DNA of 64,000 nucleotides from Alicyclobacillus tolerans (GTDB taxonomy: Bacteria; Bacillota; Bacilli; Alicyclobacillales; Alicyclobacillaceae), in NCBI RefSeq assembly GCF_001447355.1, contig NZ_JXBW01000007.1, positions 91,611 through 155,610 of the forward strand. The letters are read 5' to 3'. The first letter of the stretch is position 1, and each line of letters opens with the position of its first letter. The notes under the pieces were generated by a model. That model made no database searches and had not been told where the DNA came from. It worked only from the letters and a program-made list of their open reading frames with translations. Shown here piece after piece: positions 35,742 through 45,915 of this stretch. The position numbers were made by a program, and so were the translations under genes.

Positions 35742-37844
35742 TTACTCGTCGAGCCAGAGAATACTCGTCACGCCACGCGGGTAGTACTTACTGCCGTGAA
35801 ATTCTCCACGGACGATCTGGTCACTCCAGCTCCAAACCGACCATGTCGGGTGTGTCAACCACTGAACATGCGCTGCATCAGCCCGGCGCCCCGCCTCTTC
35901 CCAAGGCAACCCGAAAACCTTGCGGGCAATAAACTGGCACAGATAAATTTTGCTTAACCACGAGTTGTCGCTGGTCGATGAGATTTTCCAGCCCCCGTCC
36001 GGGAAGAGACAAACACCTTCGACCAAAACAGTCTCCAAATGGCGGCGCAAAGCTTGCATAAGTTCTGCGTATGCGCCATTTTCATCGAGAACCTCCGGGC
36101 ACCCCATGTAAAGCGGGAAGACCAGACCCTCGATGGCGGGTATAATGCGTGAATCGTTTCCTCCGCCCATCCCGGCCGGGATATACCCGTCTTTCGTCTG
36201 GTGGCTGACAATCGTCTGTGCTGTGCGCTCTGCCTGTGCTTGCGCCGTCTGTGCCAAATCAGTGCGGCCTGCTCGCGCAAACGATCGCGAAAGGGCTAGG
36301 TACGCTGCCCAAGTCTTGCTGGCCAAGTACAAGTTGTTACGGGCCTGACCCAAAGACACATCCAGGCTGTCATACGTCGTGATTTCGCTACCACCCATTG
36401 TCCGGTCGCTGTCTAAGCCCATCACACCATTGCGTTTTTCCGGATCGGGATGATCGCGATGGAGCAAGCTCGTCAAGCACTGCTCATAGATAGGCAAACG
36501 GCGTGTGAACCACGCTTGGTCCCCCGTTTGTTCGACGTACACTGCGGCGCACAAGATCCAGTTGACCAACTGCTCGTGCGTCATATGCGAAAAGCATCCG
36601 GTCAATCCATATTCCTCATAGGATGAATAATGCGGACGCGAGAACGCATTGGCCACACCCATGTCGTGTGTGAAACTGATACCCCCCGGATGCAGCGCTT
36701 CTTCACCCGGGAAACGCACTCGATCCTCGGAGCTGTAACGATCGACGAATAGATCGAGCTCATTGCGCACTTTCCACGGGTTCATCTTCAACTCGAAGAA
36801 CAGCTGATCGACGGTGAGATCGAACGTATTCATCATTCGATACTCGCCCTCGTTGACAATCCAAACTGGCTTCCCATCGACATCCAGCAATTCGGTCGAT
36901 CCGTAGTAGCTCCGAATGGCATGTGCCATCATGAATTTCTGATCGTCATTGAGATAGGCTTTGGCCAGGCGCTCGTTCGCTTGCAATGCGCAAGCACGTA
37001 TCTCGCTAAGGGAAGCTATGGCCGCCTCTGCAACCTCTTCAGTGTTTCGATAGTATCGCGTGTACCAATACGAACCGTCCAGGCCGGTGGTCACGATGCC
37101 ACCGCGATAAAAACAGATGACGAACGTATCCGTCCGCACTTCACCGGCTGGGGAATCCATGATCAGCGCACCCGTGCGGCCGAGCCCAAACGTCCAGTTT
37201 TCCTCAAGCTCTGTCGTCAGGATGTTCTCCATGCTGAAATGCGTCGCAGGTCTGACATCGGTATGTGCCGTCGCAATCGCGGTGATCCGCCCTTGTCCGA
37301 CGCCCACCAAACCAGGGCCCGTTATGTGGCGCATGGCCGAGTATGGATCGCCACCTTCGTAGCCGAAGAAAGCGCGGCGCGTTTTCGCCCCCGCGCGATT
37401 ATCGACCGTCAATTGTGCGATCACGGCCGGAAGCAACACTCGGCGAAGTTCCTGGGTATCACCTTGTTCCTGGTCTGGAACCCCTGCCACTTGATTGTAC
37501 AGGGTAAACGTCAAATCTCCTGCTTGCCAAGTATCACTACCAAGTTGAAAGTCGCGCGTCACGTCGGATCGCCCAAATGGACGCAACCGGCGAAGCGCAT
37601 TTGGATTCACTTCTTTTTCCACATCGTAACGCAAACTCTCGTCTTCTCCGACTTCGAAGAACGGCAAAGCCTCAAACTGACCACCCGCACGCGTCTCCAG
37701 ACCGATGTATACGCTCGTCTGCGGTGGTCGTCCAAGCTCCAGATCAAAACCGGCATTTGCGCCCGGAAAGCCGAGTGTAAAGCTAGAAAACGCGCCAATT
37801 GGACTGTGATGTGCATTAAAATACATATTCTTCGGCATCTTCAT
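35742..37844 (-). CDS. xynB: GH52 beta-xylosidase
   Basis: 700-residue retaining beta-xylosidase that splits xylo-oligosaccharides to xylose. The N-terminus [20 protein letters not shown] is diagnostic for the small GH52 family. By family alignment the nucleophile is Glu334 in [14 protein letters not shown] and the acid/base is Asp495 in [16 protein letters not shown]; both are present. No signal peptide, so it works in the cytoplasm on imported oligomers. ATG at 37844 has GGAGTGAATCG; the open frame extends 75 codons further upstream only by overlapping the SDR gene. It lies between the SDR gene and aguA in a leftward operon. Confidence 0.94.
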   Translation of the reverse strand: MKMPKNMYFNAHHSPIGAFSSFTLGFPGANAGFDLELGRPPQTSVYIGLETRAGGQFEALPFFEVGEDESLRYDVEKEVNPNALRRLRPFGRSDVTRDFQLGSDTWQAGDLTFTLYNQVAGVPDQEQGDTQELRRVLLPAVIAQLTVDNRAGAKTRRAFFGYEGGDPYSAMRHITGPGLVGVGQGRITAIATAHTDVRPATHFSMENILTTELEENWTFGLGRTGALIMDSPAGEVRTDTFVICFYRGGIVTTGLDGSYWYTRYYRNTEEVAEAAIASLSEIRACALQANERLAKAYLNDDQKFMMAHAIRSYYGSTELLDVDGKPVWIVNEGEYRMMNTFDLTVDQLFFELKMNPWKVRNELDLFVDRYSSEDRVRFPGEEALHPGGISFTHDMGVANAFSRPHYSSYEEYGLTGCFSHMTHEQLVNWILCAAVYVEQTGDQAWFTRRLPIYEQCLTSLLHRDHPDPEKRNGVMGLDSDRTMGGSEITTYDSLDVSLGQARNNLYLASKTWAAYLALSRSFARAGRTDLAQTAQAQAERTAQTIVSHQTKDGYIPAGMGGGNDSRIIPAIEGLVFPLYMGCPEVLDENGAYAELMQALRRHLETVLVEGVCLFPDGGWKISSTSDNSWLSKIYLCQFIARKVFGLPWEEAGRRADAAHVQWLTHPTWSVWSWSDQIVRGEFHGSKYYPRGVTSILWLDE

Positions 37845-37878
37845 CGATTCACTCCATCGTTTGTTGTACTCGCTGTCG

Positions 37879-38646
37879 TTACACGTATCCGTTCGCCACG
37901 AATCCGCCATCCACAATGAGGGTCGTCCCTGTGATGTAATCGCTGTCAGGTGCCGCAAGAAAGCCCGCTGGGCCTGCGATGTCGTCACCTTCCCCCATCC
38001 TGCCAGCCGGGATGCGCGCAACCATTTTCTCCGGCTTGTGAATGCCACGAGCAATGTAATCGCGCACAATTTCCGTCATGATGAATCCTGGACTAATGGA
38101 ATTGACCTGTATGTTGTACTTCGCCCACTCCAAGGCCAAGTTTTGCGTCAACTGCTTCACGCCACCCTTACTCGCGGCGTATGCTGCACGTTCAGGAATC
38201 GCCGCATGGGCGACCAGTGAGGTAATGTTGATGATTTTGCCGCCCTGCCCGCGCTCAATCATCCGCCTGCCGACCGCCTGACAATACAAAAATGTGCCGT
38301 CGAGATTGACGTTGAGGCACTGCTTCCACCGTTCAAAAGGCAGGTCTACCGACGCGTGCGCCACGGAAATACCAGCGCAGTTGACGAGGATATCAAAGTG
38401 CCCAAAATGAGCACTGGCCTCTGCTACCGTGCGCTCCACATCCTGTGGCTTGCTGACATCGCCAACCGCGACAGCAACAGCTGCGGCTGTGTGTTCGCGG
38501 ATCCAAGCCGCCTGTGCCTGTAGCTCCGACTCCGTCCGGCTCACGAGACATACATTCGCGCCTTCTGACGCCATCCTCCGCGCAATAGCCGCGCCGATAC
38601 CACGGCCTCCGCCAGTGATCAGAGCCACTTTACCTTGCAATCGCAT
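37879..38646 (-). CDS. SDR family oxidoreductase in the glucuronoxylan operon
   Basis: 255 residues, classical SDR. Cofactor motif LITGGGRGIGAAIARR (residues 9-24), VNCAGIS in place of NNAG, catalytic Ser in NITSLVAH, and AYAASKGGVKQL for Tyr-x-x-x-Lys; C-terminal TGTTLIVDGGF. AGGAGGGAACGTT precedes the ATG. Sits between the sugar-acid dehydratase and GH52 genes. In this context a uronate/hexulosonate or aldose dehydrogenase is plausible, for example fructuronate or gluconate-type oxidoreduction; the sequence alone does not decide. Confidence 0.88.
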   Translation of the reverse strand: MRLQGKVALITGGGRGIGAAIARRMASEGANVCLVSRTESELQAQAAWIREHTAAAVAVAVGDVSKPQDVERTVAEASAHFGHFDILVNCAGISVAHASVDLPFERWKQCLNVNLDGTFLYCQAVGRRMIERGQGGKIINITSLVAHAAIPERAAYAASKGGVKQLTQNLALEWAKYNIQVNSISPGFIMTEIVRDYIARGIHKPEKMVARIPAGRMGEGDDIAGPAGFLAAPDSDYITGTTLIVDGGFVANGYV

Positions 38647-38670
38647 AACGTTCCCTCCTGCCCCTATCGA

Positions 38671-39891
38671 TCACGCCCGATGGTCTGCCCAGCGCGTATT
38701 CGGAATCAATGGGAACCAGTCCCCGCGCGCTGGATCGCGATCGTACGGATACCCACCTAGCCGTTTGTAAAGTTCCGCATATTCGTTTACTTTATCGCGA
38801 TCAAGCACTACACCCAGACCCGGGCCATCTGGCACACGGATGCACCCGTTTTCATAGTGAAGCTTGCCTCCCTTAATGACGTCGTCAAGCAGATGATGAT
38901 AATGCGCATCGGCGGCAAAGGTCAGGTTGGGCAAGACGGCGCCCAGATGAAGCATGGTTGCCAACTGAATGTCAAGCTCCCCGGACGAGTGAACCGCAAT
39001 CGGCAGGTGGAACGTCTCGCACACCGCGGCAGCCTTGACACACGGGCGGATGCCACCCCAAAACGTCGTATCGAGCAAAATCACGTCGATAGCCGGCTGC
39101 AAAATATTTGCCGCGAGTTGCTCGAAGTTGATGACAAACGTATTCGTGGCAATTGGAATCCGGACAAATTCGCGCAGTCGACGGTTGCCATGGAGTCCAA
39201 ACGTCGGATCTTCAAAGTAATCGTTATTGATATGTTCGATGGCCTTCCCAAAACGAATGGCATCCTCCAGACTTAACGCCGCATTCGGATCGTAACGAAG
39301 TCGATCCTCTGGGAAAGCGTTTGCGAGCGCTAGATAACATTCTAACTCATAATCCGGGTGAAAGACTCCACCTTTCAACTTGTGTACGCGAAATCCATAC
39401 ATGTCCCGCAACCGCTCCGTGTACTGGACCAGCTGTTGCACTGTGCGAATTTCGCCTTCGCCCGTCTGTTCGTTCGGCAAACGAAAGAAAAGGTAGCTTG
39501 CAAATTCAACTTCGTCTCGCAATTTACCTCCTAAAAGATCATAGACCGGACGCCCGAGATGTTTGCCGATAATATCGAGACACGCAAACTCAATCGCGGC
39601 CAGCAATTGCGTTCGATTGTTATACAAGCTAGCGGTCGGATTGGCAATCTTGAACCGAAGTTCCTCCAGCCGATACGGATCATGCCCGACCAAATATGTT
39701 TTCAGCGCGGCGAAGGCTTGTTCCGCACTCTCGCCGCCGCCGCCCATTTCACCAATACCGACGATGCCCTCATCCGTGTGAACTTCAACAATGGTGCGCA
39801 CAAACCGCCCCCAATGCGCGCCGTTACTATGCCGCAACGGAGCTTCCAGCGGCACGGTAACGGTTGTCGCGATGATATCCGTGATGCGCAT
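38671..39891 (-). CDS. Enolase-superfamily sugar-acid dehydratase (glucarate dehydratase-like)
   Basis: 406 residues of the mandelate racemase/muconate lactonizing group. N-terminal capping domain [20 protein letters not shown], then the barrel: [17 protein letters not shown] (K-x-K-like base), [13 protein letters not shown] (metal Asp), [12 protein letters not shown] (metal Glu), and [20 protein letters not shown] (catalytic His). The wording [12 protein letters not shown] and NNDYFEDP resembles glucarate/galactarate dehydratases, which give 5-keto-4-deoxy acids. Glucuronate released by aguA, once oxidised to glucarate, would be a logical substrate. ATG 39891 has GGGGGAGG 8 nt upstream. Second gene of the gntR-led operon. 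Confidence 0.85.
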   Translation of the reverse strand: MRITDIIATTVTVPLEAPLRHSNGAHWGRFVRTIVEVHTDEGIVGIGEMGGGGESAEQAFAALKTYLVGHDPYRLEELRFKIANPTASLYNNRTQLLAAIEFACLDIIGKHLGRPVYDLLGGKLRDEVEFASYLFFRLPNEQTGEGEIRTVQQLVQYTERLRDMYGFRVHKLKGGVFHPDYELECYLALANAFPEDRLRYDPNAALSLEDAIRFGKAIEHINNDYFEDPTFGLHGNRRLREFVRIPIATNTFVINFEQLAANILQPAIDVILLDTTFWGGIRPCVKAAAVCETFHLPIAVHSSGELDIQLATMLHLGAVLPNLTFAADAHYHHLLDDVIKGGKLHYENGCIRVPDGPGLGVVLDRDKVNEYAELYKRLGGYPYDRDPARGDWFPLIPNTRWADHRA

Positions 39892-39947
39892 CGCTTCATC
39901 CTCCCCCATCTTCATGTCATTCGCCTCATGGTACGAGGCGGCAAATC

Positions 39948-40667
39948 TTAACGAGCTGTCCCATCCGATGCATCGAAATAATCTGGATAGCGCGCCTTCA
40001 CAATCGGAAGATCTTCCATCAAGCGGCCAAGATGTGCCCGCATCGCGCGCGCTGCTTGGTCTGTATCTGCGGAGAGCACAGCCTCGACAATTTGTTCATG
40101 CTCGTGCACCAATTGAATCATGGCCTCAGGCTCAAAAAGGGACAACATCCGAACACGATTCAAGTGCCCCCGCATTTGTGACACAATGGACGCCAACGTG
40201 ATGTTGCCCAGGGCCTGCAAAAATACTTGGTGAAATTGGTCATCTGCATGTAAGAAACGAACGGCATCCTCTTGCTGTACACAGCGTCGTTGTTCCTCAA
40301 GAGAGCGGTGCAAAGCCTCTTCAAGATTTGCCCTTACTTCAGGAGAGCCACTCTTGTCCGCAAGGCAAGCGACCGCACTGACTTCGAGACTCTCCCGCAC
40401 AAAGCGCGTTTCCTCAACTTGGCGCTCCGAGATGAGGGCAATCTTCATGCCGCGCTGTGGAAGCACCTCGATAAGGCGCTCCATGGACAATGCCCGAACA
40501 GCCTCGCGAACGGGTGTCCTGCTCATGTTGAGCATGCGTGTAAAATCCGACTCATAGACCGTTTGACCTGGGTGAAGGCGGAGAGATAAAATTTCTTCAC
40601 GAATCGATTCATAGGCTTGTTCGCCCAGTGTCTTTTTTGCTTCCCCATACGAGATTCCAGCAAGCAC
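39948..40667 (-). CDS. GntR-family (FadR/FCD subfamily) regulator of the glucuronoxylan operon
   Basis: 239 residues. N-terminal winged helix: [41 protein letters not shown], and [13 protein letters not shown]; then an all-helical FCD ligand domain with metal-binding-type His residues ([26 protein letters not shown]). Such regulators respond to uronates or other small acids. GTG 40667 has GAGGGGG 7 nt upstream. First gene of the operon and preceded by a TTGTATACAA operator inside its promoter, so autoregulation and control of the four genes behind it are likely. Confidence 0.9.
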   Translation of the reverse strand: MLAGISYGEAKKTLGEQAYESIREEILSLRLHPGQTVYESDFTRMLNMSRTPVREAVRALSMERLIEVLPQRGMKIALISERQVEETRFVRESLEVSAVACLADKSGSPEVRANLEEALHRSLEEQRRCVQQEDAVRFLHADDQFHQVFLQALGNITLASIVSQMRGHLNRVRMLSLFEPEAMIQLVHEHEQIVEAVLSADTDQAARAMRAHLGRLMEDLPIVKARYPDYFDASDGTAR

Positions 40668-40698
40668 AATTACACCCCCTCGGCCTAACGCAAGGATG

Positions 40699-40727
40699 AT
40701 CTTATCGTATACTTGTATACAAGTCAA
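40699..40727 (-). promoter_or_regulatory. Promoter and GntR-type operator of the glucuronoxylan operon
   Basis: On the minus strand TTGACT (40727-40722), 17-bp spacer, TAAGAT (40704-40699). The spacer and -35 carry CTTGTATACAAG (40712-40723), a perfect 12-bp palindrome fitting the T-N-G-T-N-x-A-C-N-A pattern of FadR-subfamily GntR operators. Repression by the first gene's product is inferred. Confidence 0.75.
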
Positions 40728-40834
40728 TATAAACGGTAAGAAACGACCCCTTAAATGCGGTTGCAGATACCCTAAACCCTTGGTTTTTCCGAAACGCTTA
40801 ACTCTCTAGTCGTCCTCGCCGCAAAAGACACAGC

Positions 40835-40874
40835 GGGCTGCCCCTGCCACACGTGAAGTGACTTGGGACAGCCC
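40835..40874 (-). terminator. Terminator after the S53 protease gene
   Basis: GGGCTGCCCC (40835-40844) and GGGACAGCCC (40865-40874) pair with one mismatch; on the minus strand CTGTGTCTTTT follows. Lies 41 nt beyond the stop. Confidence 0.6.
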
Positions 40875-40914
40875 AGAGTGCTTCATCACCAGTGAGCCAT
40901 GATGACCATTGAGC

Positions 40915-42798
40915 TCAGTGCAAGAGTGCAAACGCCGTAGCTAAGTTTGCCACATTGGGCGTTCCGATACCTGTTGCCGGATCATACCCAGGTACCGCTT
41001 GGTAGTACCAGTTTGTGCTTCCATCCTTCAAATCGTTAAACGGCTTGTTCGGTCCATATCCCACTGTTCTCTGTAAACCATAGAGTACCGGGTTCATAAA
41101 TCCCACGCGTGATCCTGTGAGTTGGTCAATCAACGCTGCAATCCCGTTCAATTGCGGTGCGACGAAGCTCGTTCCGCCGTATCCGGCAATCCACCCGCCA
41201 TCCGCGCTGTCATAGACGAGGTACCCTGTCTCTGGATCCGCATCCATCGACAAATCAGACACATTGCGTCCAGCAAAGTTGGCCGGTAACTGATATGTGA
41301 ATGGCGTTCCAAACAATAAACCTTGCGAATCTGTAAACGCCTGTCCAGGTGCGCTATTTTGCATGCCTGAGATACCCATTTGATACCAAGGGCGAGGCCA
41401 GATCACACTCACACCGCCACCCGTGCCAATCGGGAACAAACCTGTGTAGCCGAGATTCTGCAGATAATCCCATGCCCATGGCCTTTCCTTCTGGATGTTT
41501 ACGCTGCCCAAAGGGAAATTCGCCGAGAACGGAACCGTTGTTCCGCCTGCCGCCGTGATATACGGGTCAGAAGCCGGGAAGTCGACCGTCAAAGGCGTCG
41601 TGAACCCATCAGAAGGCGGAAAATCACGAGCAGTGTCGTAAGCACCGGAATCACCAGCCGCGGCGAACATGGAAATCCCCTGCGCCGCAGCCTCCATAAA
41701 TGCTTGATTGAACGCCGCAAGCTCATCGGTGTAATCGACACCGTTGTTCATAGCCGCCAAATAGTCGATTTCAGGCTGTCCCCAGCTGACGGACAGCGAA
41801 TCTGCCACGTTATCGGAGACGGCTTGATAAAACGCGTCAATAAAACCAGCATCCGTGTTCGGGGCGTCGTAAACGACGATGTTTGCATCTGGTGCGATGC
41901 CACCTGCCTGTTCGACGTCCAGCGTCGTTTCGTCCGATCCACTATCGATTTGGCCACCACCATCGACCTGCACTTCGCGAATCCGATTGGCCGGTGTCTT
42001 CAACCCAATGGTACTCCAGTACGTGTACGCATCGGAGGGATTGAAGTCGGAGAGCGTAACAATACCAACGGTTTCTCCCTTACCTGTAATCCCGTTCTGA
42101 TAGAGAGGATTGATGTCATACATATTGGCCGTGTCGCCTACGGTATAGCTCCCTGGCGTATTGGTCGCCGTACTGCCGCTCTGAGGTAAGACCACCTTAG
42201 GACTTGGTGTGCCCTGCACATTCGGCGTCTTTACCGTCAACGACTGTGCCGCCTGTTCAGTATCCAAACCAACGACCGCCAAAACGCTGTTCAGCAAGAC
42301 GTTTGGAATGTGTGGAACGCGCTTGGGTGCTCGGAATTCATGAGCTCCCGCCCGGAAGTTGTCGATGGTCGTGTTGAGCGCGTTGTCAAATTGAGCGACA
42401 GTACCACTGATCTGCATATCAAGTCCATCCGCATCCACCTGATCCACATGCAGACCCAATTGCTTGACATAACCTGTAATCTGTTGAATGACTTGTGGCG
42501 ATGGCGCATATTCCGCCGCAAATTGGTTCGTGTTTAGGAATTTGTGGTAGTTTGGATTCCCTGGTGTCTCTGTCTGTTGAATATAGTTCTCGAGTCCTTG
42601 TTCATTTTGTACCTTAAGGATAAGCGACGCTGTGATGGTCTCACCGGGACTGGCCGGACCCAAATCCTGAGCGTTCTGAGTATCGGGATTCTGCACCGTG
42701 TCGGCCGGCACGGTTGCCGCATCAATCCCTGTAACTTGCCAAGCCAACAGTCCGATGGTTGCTGGCAACCCAACTGCTATACGTTTCCAAAAACCCAC
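40915..42798 (-). CDS. Secreted S53 sedolisin-family acid protease, pro-kumamolisin type
   Basis: 627-residue preproenzyme. Signal peptide about residues 1-27 (IAVGLPATIGLLAWQVTGIDA). A ~185-residue pro-domain follows (NYHKFLNTNQFAAEYAPS is the activation-domain wording). The catalytic domain holds Glu and Asp in GSDETTLDVEQAGG, the oxyanion-hole Asp in AAAGDSGAYD and the nucleophilic Ser in GYGGTSFVAPQ; the C-terminal calcium site is in DLKDGSTNWYYQAVPGYDP. Sedolisins work at low pH and high temperature; kumamolisins come from Alicyclobacillus-type bacteria. GTG start after GTGGGGGAG. Stand-alone gene with its own terminator. Exported role: feeding on protein. Confidence 0.94.
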   Translation of the reverse strand: MGFWKRIAVGLPATIGLLAWQVTGIDAATVPADTVQNPDTQNAQDLGPASPGETITASLILKVQNEQGLENYIQQTETPGNPNYHKFLNTNQFAAEYAPSPQVIQQITGYVKQLGLHVDQVDADGLDMQISGTVAQFDNALNTTIDNFRAGAHEFRAPKRVPHIPNVLLNSVLAVVGLDTEQAAQSLTVKTPNVQGTPSPKVVLPQSGSTATNTPGSYTVGDTANMYDINPLYQNGITGKGETVGIVTLSDFNPSDAYTYWSTIGLKTPANRIREVQVDGGGQIDSGSDETTLDVEQAGGIAPDANIVVYDAPNTDAGFIDAFYQAVSDNVADSLSVSWGQPEIDYLAAMNNGVDYTDELAAFNQAFMEAAAQGISMFAAAGDSGAYDTARDFPPSDGFTTPLTVDFPASDPYITAAGGTTVPFSANFPLGSVNIQKERPWAWDYLQNLGYTGLFPIGTGGGVSVIWPRPWYQMGISGMQNSAPGQAFTDSQGLLFGTPFTYQLPANFAGRNVSDLSMDADPETGYLVYDSADGGWIAGYGGTSFVAPQLNGIAALIDQLTGSRVGFMNPVLYGLQRTVGYGPNKPFNDLKDGSTNWYYQAVPGYDPATGIGTPNVANLATAFALLH

Positions 42799-42976
42799 GA
42801 CTTACTCCCCCACTCTGGCTGTAAACATCGTTTTCATAATGACTCGTACTCTTGTTTCTGCATCGCCCCTTACTTTCCTCTCGCGAATCCTCACAACTTT
42901 TGCTGAATAGCGAAGTTTTCTGTCGAAGGTGCCAAGATTACGAATCCAACGACTCGTGGCCATCATCCAACGCAAC

Positions 42977-43960
42977 CTACGGCGCGCTCGCTCCCATATG
43001 ATGCTTGGCTCTCCCCATCTGCCAACTGTGCACACATAGTCCTGCGATCACGACTGCGACCCCGACATATCCAACAGGAGTCGGCGCCGCCCCAGGCAAA
43101 AACAGCATCTGCCCTGCGAGCGCAAATACCACCTCACCGGACTGGGTCGCCTCCACGATAGCCAACCACCTTGGAGACCCCATCGCCATATCCGTGGCGG
43201 CGAAAAACAATGTCGTCGCGATCACGCCAGACGACAAAGCCACCACCAAGGATCCAAGAATCTGACTTGTCGGCGGCCAACCTGCGAACGGCACACCTAT
43301 CACACAAAGGACAAGCCAAAACGGCACGCTGCCAATCGTCATGCCTAGCAAGCGCTGGTACGTATCGAGCGAAGACGAAAATAGGAGCATCGTCTTGCGA
43401 TTGCCAAGTGGATACGCAATCGCCGCCAGAACCACGGGCAAAAAGCCAGCGAAGAATCCACCGACACGCACGTGTGTGGACTGTGCGGCTTCCATGAGCA
43501 CGACACCCAGCAAGATAACGACAGAAGTTACCAACTCCCGCTGCGGCACGCGGGTGCGCATACCTGCTGTGCCCCTCGGCGAAAGCCAAGGCGTAAGCAA
43601 TACGCCACAAACAATGGTAATTTGCCAGGATCCCGCCACGAGCCAAGCTGGTCCATAAGCCGCGCTGAAACAAAGCGGTGCATAAAACAAACCAAAGCCG
43701 ATGGTCCCCCAGACCAACCACTGCAGCCAGTTTTGGCGGATGGATTTCAACAATTCAGACAAACCGCCGCGTAACCATACGATGACTACGAGAAATGGAA
43801 GCATAAAAAAGTAACGTAACGCCGCGCTCCAAAACCAAGGGCCTCCACGTAAACTCATCGCCTCATTAAATACAAACGTTACGGCAAAAAAGAGGGAAGC
43901 GAGGATGCCAAGCCACATAGGCTTGGAACCTCGCACGTATGTTGCCTGTTCGGCCTGCAT
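42977..43960 (-). CDS. EamA/EmrE-type multidrug-resistance efflux transporter family protein
   Basis: 327 residues, ten helices, drug/metabolite transporter superfamily: PMWLGILASLFFAVTFVFNE for helix 1, then YFFMLPFLVVIVWL, AYGPAWLVAGSWQITIVCGV, FFAGFLPVVLAAIAYPLGNR and the second-repeat end LAIVEATQSGEVVFALAGQM. The G-N-R-K after helix 6 is typical of the multidrug-resistance efflux transporter Pfam group rather than plain EamA. The frame is open 89 codons further upstream without support; ATG 43960 has GGAAAGG, 11 nt away. Follows glpD by about 137 nt; substrate unknown. Confidence 0.78.
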   Translation of the reverse strand: MQAEQATYVRGSKPMWLGILASLFFAVTFVFNEAMSLRGGPWFWSAALRYFFMLPFLVVIVWLRGGLSELLKSIRQNWLQWLVWGTIGFGLFYAPLCFSAAYGPAWLVAGSWQITIVCGVLLTPWLSPRGTAGMRTRVPQRELVTSVVILLGVVLMEAAQSTHVRVGGFFAGFLPVVLAAIAYPLGNRKTMLLFSSSLDTYQRLLGMTIGSVPFWLVLCVIGVPFAGWPPTSQILGSLVVALSSGVIATTLFFAATDMAMGSPRWLAIVEATQSGEVVFALAGQMLFLPGAAPTPVGYVGVAVVIAGLCVHSWQMGRAKHHMGASAP

Positions 43961-44096
43961 GGGGCAAACAACCTTTCCTGCCATGCGGGGAGAGTGGCAC
44001 GCCGGCCCCGCTATGGTTTCAGCGACCGAAGGAGTCTGGACCCCATTCGACGCGATGCATCCCACAGGTATGTTACACCCAAACACGCCTTCTCTG

Positions 44097-45809
44097 TCAC
44101 GCCCCGACGTATGCTCCCTGATCCATCGCCGGTGAGGCCCCGGACTCTCCTTCAATCGTCGTCGCTTCATGTATATAACGAGCGAGATCGGCCGCATGCC
44201 GTTCCATTTCACGCTCCGTCCAACCAAGCGCCTGAGCCATATAGCGAACGACAGGGCCCTGCCAGCGGCGCACCCAGTCGATGTCGAAATATAAAGCCCC
44301 AGTGCGGCGGATCATGAAATCGGACGGCGTCATTGCCATCTCGTGCGCCAAAGCATATTGCAATGCCCCATACACCTCAAGCGATAAGCCCGCCGACGCC
44401 GCCTCATCGCGGCCCGCCTCAATCAAAGCGTACACCACATCGACATTCGTGCCATAACGCGTCGCGAGTCTGCGCGCCTCGCCTTCCGTCAAACCCAATG
44501 CCATGCCTCGCTCTACGCGCGCCTCGACAAAAGCGGGCATCTTCTCCGATCCGCCGAAGTCACCGCCGGAATACGGGATGTGATCCGTTGAGCACGGAGC
44601 GAACGAACCGCCGCGACGGGCAGCTAAATCCGCCGTGATCATGGATACGACTTTCTCGGCCATTTTTCGGTAACCTGTCAGCTTACCGCCGGCAATCGTG
44701 ATGAGCCCGCTGTCCGACACAAACACCTCGTCTTTGCGCGAAATTTCAGATGGATCCTTGCCCTCCTCGTGAATCAGCGGACGCACACCTGCCCAACTGC
44801 TCTCGATGTCAGCAGGCGTCAGTTGCACAGATGGAAACATCGTGTTCACGCAGGCAATCAGATAATCCCTATCTTCTTGTGTCATTCGTGGGTTCTTTAA
44901 GTCACCATGGTAGTTGGTATCCGTCGTTCCAATGTACGTTTTGCCTTCGCGTGGGATCGCGAAAATCATGCGGCCATCTGGGACATCGAAATAGACCGAA
45001 TTGCGAAGGGGAAAACGCTTGCCATCGACGACGATGTGTACACCCTTCGTATGATGCAAGGTTTTGCCTTGTTTGGAGCCGTCCATTTCCCGCAACTCAT
45101 CCACCCATGGCCCCGTCGCATTGACTACCTTTTCCGCATAGACATCGAACGTATCTCCCGTGAGCACGTCTTCGACGGACGCGCCAACGACACGACCATC
45201 GCGATACAAAAGCTTCGTCGCCTTTGCATAATTGAGCGCTTTGGCACCGCGTTCGACCGCCGCCTTCAAAATTTCAAGCGTCAACCGCGCGTCATCTGTC
45301 CGATATTCAACATAATAGCCCGCACCTTTTAACCCTTCGCGCCGCAACAAAGGTTCCTTGGCGAGAGCCTCTTGCACGCTCAACATCTGCCGCCGCTCCG
45401 AACGTTTCACGCCCGCGAGTTTGTCATACACATAGATGCCAAAACTCGTGGCCAAGCGGCCATATGTGCCACCCTCGATAATCGGGAGCAACATCCAAAC
45501 AGGTGTCGTGATGTGCGGGCCGTTCTCATAGACAATAGCCCGTTCCTTGCCGACTTCGGCGACCAAACCCACTTCAAACTGCTTCAGATAACGTAACCCG
45601 CCATGTACCAGTTTCGTCGAACGATTCGAAGTACCAGCGGCAAAATCCTGCATTTCGATGACCGCGGCACGGAGTCCGCGAGCCGTGGCATCGAGCAGAA
45701 TGCCTGCTCCTGTGATGCCGCCACCGATGATCAGCACATCGAGCTTTTCCATAGCCAAAGAGTGTTTGATGTCCTGCCGATTCCGAAACGAAAATGCACT
45801 CTCTCTCAC
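44097..45809 (-). CDS. glpD: Glycerol-3-phosphate dehydrogenase, FAD-dependent aerobic
   Basis: 570 residues; oxidises sn-glycerol-3-phosphate to dihydroxyacetone phosphate and passes electrons to quinone at the membrane. FAD motif LIIGGGITGAGILLDATARG, then FAAGTSNRSTKLVHGGLRYL, YYVEYRTDDARLTLE, NATGPWVDELR, FAIPREGKTYIGTTDTNY and ITIAGGKLTGYRKMAE; very close in wording to B. subtilis GlpD, including the C-terminal helical domain. GTG 45809 has GGGGAGG 8 nt upstream, replacing an ATG ten codons earlier. An intrinsic terminator sits just before the ribosome site, the position of a GlpP-controlled leader. Uses G3P from GlpK and from UgpQ. Confidence 0.96.
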   Translation of the reverse strand: MRESAFSFRNRQDIKHSLAMEKLDVLIIGGGITGAGILLDATARGLRAAVIEMQDFAAGTSNRSTKLVHGGLRYLKQFEVGLVAEVGKERAIVYENGPHITTPVWMLLPIIEGGTYGRLATSFGIYVYDKLAGVKRSERRQMLSVQEALAKEPLLRREGLKGAGYYVEYRTDDARLTLEILKAAVERGAKALNYAKATKLLYRDGRVVGASVEDVLTGDTFDVYAEKVVNATGPWVDELREMDGSKQGKTLHHTKGVHIVVDGKRFPLRNSVYFDVPDGRMIFAIPREGKTYIGTTDTNYHGDLKNPRMTQEDRDYLIACVNTMFPSVQLTPADIESSWAGVRPLIHEEGKDPSEISRKDEVFVSDSGLITIAGGKLTGYRKMAEKVVSMITADLAARRGGSFAPCSTDHIPYSGGDFGGSEKMPAFVEARVERGMALGLTEGEARRLATRYGTNVDVVYALIEAGRDEAASAGLSLEVYGALQYALAHEMAMTPSDFMIRRTGALYFDIDWVRRWQGPVVRYMAQALGWTEREMERHAADLARYIHEATTIEGESGASPAMDQGAYVGA

Positions 45810-45824
45810 TGCCGCTTCCTCCCC

Positions 45825-45876
45825 AAAAGAAAAAACCACAAACCAAGCGCACCTGCGTGCACCTGACCTGTGGTTT
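45825..45876 (-). terminator. Leader terminator before glpD, probable GlpP antitermination target
   Basis: On the minus strand AAACCACA and TGTGGTTT pair over 8 bp around a 28-nt loop (itself with a GCAC/GTGC stem), followed by TTTTCTTTT and only then the glpD ribosome site. In B. subtilis GlpP prevents termination in the glpD leader when G3P is present; the same logic fits here. Confidence 0.7.
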
Positions 45877-45915
45877 TCTCATGATCTCAACCATTCAGCT
45901 ATGAACTTGGCAAGT

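Noticed and set aside
37845..38069. N-terminal 75-residue extension of the GH52 xylosidase
   Set aside because: It overlaps the SDR gene, has no family similarity, and a ribosome site fits ATG 37844.
40785..40805. cre box near CGAAACGCTTAAC
   Set aside because: Same one-base spacing fault as a cre; it also lies upstream of the GntR promoter at an unusual distance.
43961..44096. Guanidine-type riboswitch before the EmrE-like gene
   Set aside because: None of the conserved guanidine-I, -II or -III sequence blocks could be found.
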